Shown piece after piece: positions 58,491-64,000 of a stretch of DNA of 64,000 nucleotides (positions within the stretch are counted from its first letter, which is position 1; each line of letters begins with the position of its first letter). Source of the stretch: Lumnitzera littorea (taxonomy: Eukaryota > Streptophyta > Magnoliopsida > Myrtales > Combretaceae); the NCBI GenBank assembly GCA_024138015.1, contig JAMXBB010000010.1:78710373-78774372 (forward strand). The letters run 5' to 3'. Under the pieces are notes generated by a model. The model ran no database searches and had not been told where the DNA came from. It saw only the letters and a list, made by a program, of their open reading frames with translations. The position numbers and the translations under genes are program-made.

Positions 58491-58887
58491 TGGGCTAAGT
58501 CTAATCAGATGGTGAGATTTATAATGCATAATTGAATTATGGTAGCACAACCAAAGTAATGCAACCCTTTAGTATATTGCTTATGGATAACTATTTGGCT
58601 TCACAACCTAAAAGGAGCTATTTATAGGTTTGTTGGTAGGTTTCTTCTTCTTCTTTTAAAGGAAAAGTAACACTTTCACTTTTCAACATTTGCTTACTTA
58701 TTTATTTCAGTTCTAAAACCTTTATATATATATATATATTTATATTCTATTTAAGCCTTAACGTTATTAAACCTTTAAAAATTAGGATTTCCATCAAACT
58801 AGCTAGAATTTCTATCTATCTTGGGTACGTATTACTTTCTAGTTGGTCTTAGATTTTTTTCAACCCCCTTTTCTCACTTTTCATTGA
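58489..58887. repeat. Exact 399-bp direct repeat, copy 1
   Basis: By eye it is identical to 58939-59337 at an offset of 450 bases. It includes the start of dispersed repeat R1. Confidence 0.97.
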
Positions 58888-58938
58888 ATTGAATTGGGTG
58901 GAAATGAATGAAAAGAAAACAAAATGAGTGGGAATTGN
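58888..58938. other. Inverted 47-bp arm and single N (assembly joint)
   Basis: 58891-58937 is the perfect reverse complement of 58419-58465, in the MITE-like element. It is followed by the only N of the window (58938). Copy 2 of the exact repeat starts on the next base. Confidence 0.9.
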
Positions 58939-59337
58939 CATGGGCTAAGTCTAATCAGATGGTGAGATTTATAATGCATAATTGAATTATGGTAGCACAA
59001 CCAAAGTAATGCAACCCTTTAGTATATTGCTTATGGATAACTATTTGGCTTCACAACCTAAAAGGAGCTATTTATAGGTTTGTTGGTAGGTTTCTTCTTC
59101 TTCTTTTAAAGGAAAAGTAACACTTTCACTTTTCAACATTTGCTTACTTATTTATTTCAGTTCTAAAACCTTTATATATATATATATATTTATATTCTAT
59201 TTAAGCCTTAACGTTATTAAACCTTTAAAAATTAGGATTTCCATCAAACTAGCTAGAATTTCTATCTATCTTGGGTACGTATTACTTTCTAGTTGGTCTT
59301 AGATTTTTTTCAACCCCCTTTTCTCACTTTTCATTGA
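58939..59337. repeat. Exact 399-bp direct repeat, copy 2
   Basis: Identical to 58489-58887. After it the sequence continues into the rest of repeat R1 (to about 59640), which copy 1 lacks. Confidence 0.97.
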
Positions 59338-59869
59338 TTTTTTGTTTTTTTTTTTAAATTATTTTTATTATATTGTACAATTAAATATATATAATAACAT
59401 ATTACTCATTATTATGTAATAAAACATACTTTATCATCTCATAATCTTATCTAATAGAGTTCGATGGGCTTCTTGGGTGGAACAAGTTAGGCTAAAGTGA
59501 CTCTAAGCTACATAGGCTAATCTGTAAAGTAGACAAAGCTGAACAGAGCAATTAGGAGTTCTTCAGTAGAGTCACTTAAATGCTCAAGTTTTGTAAACTA
59601 AGAACTTCCATCAACATACTTGATATTATCATTTTATGAAATCAATTATTGTAAACCAATTTGAAGTTGACACAAATTGTGGATGGACCAAATATTTAAC
59701 AAACTTAATGGAGTCCTTTTTTTTTTTTTTTGTAAGAGTTTAATAAATGGAAAACTCAAATAACAAAAAATATAAGGACTTTAAATAAAAAAGTTGATAA
59801 AAGTTAAGGATTGTTGTTTTTTTTTTCAATATTTTTTTTTTTTCAATTTCTTGATTGTTTGCTTAATGA

Positions 59870-60011
59870 TTATGTAAATTTACAATGTTTAGTTAGTGTA
59901 CTTAATGAGAAATGTTTTTAAAATGATTTTCACCATAATGAAGTAACTTTCATGATGCCTTTTCTCATATATATTTGGGTTCTAAAACCTTTTATTTATA
60001 TTCTTTTCAAG
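59870..60011. repeat. Dispersed repeat R1, second copy, left part
   Basis: 'aagtaac...ttctaaaacctttta..tttatattct' matches 59115-59200 in diverged form. It stops where F begins and resumes at 63584. Confidence 0.65.
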
Positions 60012-63000
60012 TATAAGACTCGGTCTTCAACCTATTACCCAAGACTTAGAGTAGTGAACCACCTCTATTATACGTAAGACCTAGGGAGTATAGTTGATAG
60101 AAGTAATAAAGTAAAGTCATTAATAGAAAGTCAAGAAATAGGTTAAGTTGAATGATCATACTGAACTATTCGATATCCATATGAATTAGGATATTTGGAA
60201 CAATTTAGGGCATTGAGATAATTTCATCCGAATTGGACCAGATTTTAATATACATTCATAAAAGTTCGACAAATAGCATTAGTAATATCAATTTCTCAAA
60301 ATAAAGTATTTACAATATTTAACTTAATAAAACGTATTTTTACTGGGTACAATTAGTAATTATTGGAAACTCAAAATTAGAGTTCCAAATGATTACGAAA
60401 CCTTAAAAATAAATTATATATGTAATAAAAATATTATATGACACAAAATAATATATATAATATATGTATACCACTCGTGTAATTATTATGTTTATATATG
60501 TACCTAAAACTAATTAAAACACTAGATAAATTACATTTTAAGCCAAAATAAGCTTATGAAATTGTAAAAAAATTAATAAAAAAACCACAAAAGACACCAA
60601 GGTAGCTAAAAATCTTCTTAGGAAGCGTATGGAAGTATGAGGATAGGTGGGAGTGATTTAATGAAGCAAAACATGCAATATATAAACTCAAAATCAAAGA
60701 AGAGAGAGAAGAAATATATCAAACTCACCTAAAAGCTTCAGAAAAAATTCTATAAACACTCGCCAAAATTCATACATGCAAGTAGGAACTTAAGAAAAAT
60801 AAAGCTGGGTTTTAGAGATTAAAGGGCTAAATTTAGGAAAAATAGCAAAATTGGGTAATAGAAGGAACAATGATGTAGAGGAAATCTGGGAACCAACCGC
60901 TACCATCACTCAACAGAGGAGATAGTGCTTGGAGCTGTTGACAAACCCTCTACTATTGGAGGTAGCTGAAGTTGTCAACTCTAATAAGGTTTAAATTTTA
61001 CCTGATTTTGAGTAAATTATTAAAAATATAAATAGTACTTAGAAAATTATTTAAAAAAATTATTCTTACATATTTTTATATATAGGATTTAGAAAAAATA
61101 ATATTTTGTATAAATTTAGTAGTTATAATATATGTCCTTAAGAATCAAATAATTTTTTATATTAAAACAAATAGGTTTAATGACGTAGTTTCGCCTTTAA
61201 AATTTTTTTGTAAACTACCCTATATCAATATTAAATCGCTATGAAGAGATTTCTCACAAAACTATTTTCTAAATTTTTATGTGATTTTTCAACCTAAAAT
61301 AATGCTTAAAATAGTGTATTTTAGTGGAAATAATATGCTTCTTTTAATAATCCTACCTAGATACTAAGGTTGAATCATATTTAGAGTATAGATATTGTTA
61401 TAAAGTAATTTTAATTAAGTGTTACCGTAAGGAGTTGAGGGAAGTTGGTAGTGGCCTTGAATATGGAAGTTGGTATTAAGCTAGTTTAGTGTATTTGAAA
61501 CAATTGATGAATTATGATGAGAATTGGGAAGAAATGAAGTTAAGGAAGGTTTGTTCAAGTGGTACTTGTTACTTAAAAACTTATTTCATAATTGTAATTT
61601 AGAAGAAAGTTAGGATATTTTTAAAAGGTAAAGGATGATTTATAGGCTTTTGGTAATGAATAATGCATTAAATTGATGCTTAGAAAGTAGGTTAAAGGCA
61701 TGAATTATTAAGTAATGTGAAAACAAGGAAAACAGAGGATTTGTTAGAGGATGGTTTTATTAAAAATCCTATAGCTAACAAAGGATAGCTCAGAGGATAA
61801 TTTAGTAAGGTCTTAAATTGGAGAAATTCAAAAGCTGTGTTAGAGGATAAAACTGATATTATGAATGACCTTAATATAGTTCAAATGGTAATTCAGAGGA
61901 TTTTTTACTAGAGAAAATTGCTATAAAATTGCTTAGAACCAAACTTAGAAGATTTGACAGTTTTAAAAAACTTACAAAATTCATTGATTGGTTAAGAAAT
62001 TATGATTTGTAAAAGAAGATAGTGTAATAAGAAGCTATTTTAGAAGCTAATTCAGAATCAAACTCAAAGACTAAATCAAAACCAACTTATAACGAACTAA
62101 TTACCAAAAAGTGAGAATTTAACTAGTATATGTATATCAATATTTATATATACTCATGACCTATAATTGATTACTAGGTGAATTCATAGAAGAGGAAGCT
62201 TATGTTAGCGAGTAAAATTGAGAATGTGCCACTAGGCAAGTAAGTGGATACTTGTATGTACTTAAATAAACTTATACCTACTCCTAACTTTGTATGTTCT
62301 GTGATATTTTGGTTTGGTTGAACATTAATTGTAAGTTGATGTGTTGTTCGATGGCTTGGCTGAAATTGTCTATGAATTGATGTATCACTTAGTGAGTTAT
62401 GTTACATATTATATTTGTTGCTGATTGAATAGTGATATGACATTAGGCTTGGTTGTTATGTTGGTGCTGATGAATGCATATATGACATTTGCTAGGATTT
62501 GTGTTATCTTAGAGAAGAATATAAGAACTAACTCTATCTCCTTTGGTGTTCACTTAAGTGAATCAGATATCAAGATCTTAGAATTGACAGTAAGTAATGA
62601 ATAAGTTTGCTTGGTTTTGCTTGAAGTGTAATCTAATGCATTCATGGCATAGTACAAAAAAGGACCTACAGGTTAAGTTTTTGAAAACCGAGATATTGTT
62701 AGGTCAGTTTCCATATGAAAAGCTAGGTTTATCAAGTAAACTACTAGATTTGTAAAAGCTGGGTTTTTGAGCATATAGAGATTGCATTGTATTTACTAAG
62801 CCAATTGTATGTTAAATTTTCCAACCACTTTACATGATTATTGTTAAGCTGAAATGTTTGCTAGGTTCTTGGATTTATTCTGGATGCTTGATTTGAGTCC
62901 ACCAAATTGAATGAATTACTAAGCTAGGCTAGAATATTGATACCGATGCATGTCATGTGCATGAGCATGAGCATGGCACGCTCTTATTACATTTGCATTA

Positions 63001-63583
63001 CTTGGCTAGAAAACTATAAGATAACGTAGTTGGACTAGTTATTTGAATTATGTGCCCATTGTTATGCTTGTTGTTATATGTTTATCTACTCTCACTTAGC
63101 TTGTAGTAACTGAAAGGATAAGTTTTTTTTTATTCTTAGGTTACAAATAAATAAATAGAAGTAGCAAGGAGACTTCAATAACTCTAGCTAAAGATGGGCT
63201 TTATAGAGAACTCGTAGACTACATGATTTGGCTCAAGTATATGAAGAAAGTTGTTCAAGAAAGTTGTGGGTATTATCTGACCAAAAATTTAGTATAGTTG
63301 TGGAATTTTAGAAAAGTGTATTTGTAACAGAGATTCTATATTGTATAAGAAGTGTAGGTAATTGTGATACTTTGTGTATGACTCACTAATGTAGAAGCTT
63401 TTATTGTTGTTGGTCATATTGAATGAGAAAGTATTTGAAAGTAATTGTATATAAAACAAAAGAGTAGATTAAATATAGGTTCTACCTTATCCTTAACTCA
63501 AGGATAACAATAACAAAATGTTTTCAAGTATTGAGAGTTTGAGAAAAAATTTTAAGTAAACACTTAGAAGGCGGGGCATTACA
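60012..63583 (+). mobile_element. LTR-like unit F (3.6 kb, TGTRAGAC...GGGGCRTTACA family)
   Basis: It starts TATAAGACTC (TG to TA) and ends GGCGGGGCATTACA. Flanks TCAAG (60007-60011) and TTAGG (63584-63588) fit a decayed duplication of TTAAG, which the empty site in R1 (59199-59208) shows. A block 'accatcactcaacagaggag' (60902-60921) matches E at about 44008-44027. A TATA-like ATATATAAACTC lies near 60677-60688. No pol or PBS. Solo-LTR-like, as C and E. Confidence 0.7.
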
Positions 63584-63902
63584 TTAGGCCTTAACATTAT
63601 TAAACCTTTACAAAAAAAAAAAAAAAAGATTTCCATCAAACTAGCTAAAATTTATGTCTATCTAAGGCACATGTTAATTTCTAATAGGTCTTAGATTTTT
63701 CCAACCCCTTTTTCTCACTTTTTATTGATTTTTTTTGTATTTTTTAATTATTTATTATATTATACAATTAAATATATGTACTAAAATTCTTACTCATATT
63801 GTTATGTAATAAAATACACTCTATCATCTCATAATCTTAGCTAATAGAGTTTAGTAGGCTTCTTAAGTGGAATGAGTTGGGCTAAACTGACTCTAAGCTA
63901 CA
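63584..63902. repeat. Dispersed repeat R1, second copy, right part
   Basis: Collinear with 59205-59511 ('ccttaacRttattaaacctt' to 'ctctaagctacat') with scattered differences. It is cut at 63902 by D. Confidence 0.85.
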
Positions 63903-64000
63903 TGTTACGCCCTGAAGTGGTAGAGTTGTAACAGCCTTACCGTGTAAACCATTCTAAGATAGAAGTTGATCTTACAACCACTATCCTAGACTTGATCTAT
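63903..64000 (-). mobile_element. LTR-like unit D, edge of a C/E/F-family copy
   Basis: TGTTACGCCCTGAAGTGG and the following 'ccttaccgtgtaaaccatt' match the left edge of C (4186-4245) and the reverse complement of the right edge of E. It therefore lies in minus orientation and continues past the window. Confidence 0.8.

Noticed and set aside
58210..58515. 101-codon open frame over the MITE-like element
   Set aside because: It spans inverted low-complexity 'gaaatg' repeats and runs into R1; no protein motif.
1..64000. Bacterial-style operons, terminators, riboswitches or origins
   Set aside because: The content is plant nuclear repeat DNA; no such signals were seen.

Overview
The window is an AT-rich stretch of plant nuclear repeat DNA, probably from a dicot intergenic or pericentromeric region. 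I infer this from degenerate Ty3/gypsy and Ty1/copia pol genes, primer-binding sites matching plant initiator-Met and Asp tRNAs, and a Mutator-like (MULE) transposase of plant type. I see no intact gene. Every recognisable coding stretch is a transposon pseudogene with stops and frameshifts, and the longest open frame is a 207-codon RT/RNase H fragment. The species cannot be named from this sequence.

Left third (1-30.1 kb). The oldest layer is one MULE transposase gene on the minus strand. It is cut into four pieces (1-99, 15086-15303, 18579-19548, 26057-26962). Separating them are a gypsy element A (100-15085, TSD AGATG), a long solo-type LTR K (15304-18578) and a complete minus-strand gypsy element M (19549-26056). 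Element A is itself split by B (2902-11250), a reverse-oriented element primed by tRNA-Asp with no pol. One LTR of B is split again by a ~3 kb LTR-like unit, C (4186-7148). The nesting is therefore four deep. A solo LTR, I (27573-30096, TSD TATGA), sits about 0.6 kb upstream of the MULE start.

Middle (30.1-38.5 kb). This is mostly unassigned AT-rich DNA. It holds a Tat/Athila-like LTR (N), an array of short palindromic motifs like CACTA subterminal repeats, and a copia-type LTR with an adjacent PPT-like tract.

Right half (36.5-58 kb). The old layer here is one minus-strand Ty1/copia element P. Its RT (38060-38561), integrase plus GAG-pre-integrase (46227-47515) and gag zinc knuckle (from 56103) are pushed apart by H, E and L. 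H is a gypsy deletion derivative with two LTRs and only 189 bp inside (38562-42782, TSD GAAGG). It carries solo LTR G (39299-41571, TSD ATATC) in its 5' LTR. E is a ~3 kb LTR-like unit. L is a complete minus-strand gypsy element (47516-56102) carrying LTR J in its gag.

Right end (58-64 kb). There is a MITE-like inverted element, then a 399-bp exact duplication beside a single N that looks like an assembly joint. Next comes a dispersed repeat (R1) invaded by two LTR-like units of the C/E family: F (60012-63583), and D, which runs off the window.

Most unusual signal: the four LTR copies G, I, J and K, which are diverged members of one superfamily, each carry a tRNA-like segment with A-box and B-box-like motifs. 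It lies upstream of the TATA box in the same orientation. This resembles the Cassandra elements, which carry 5S rRNA promoters, but here the module is tRNA-like.
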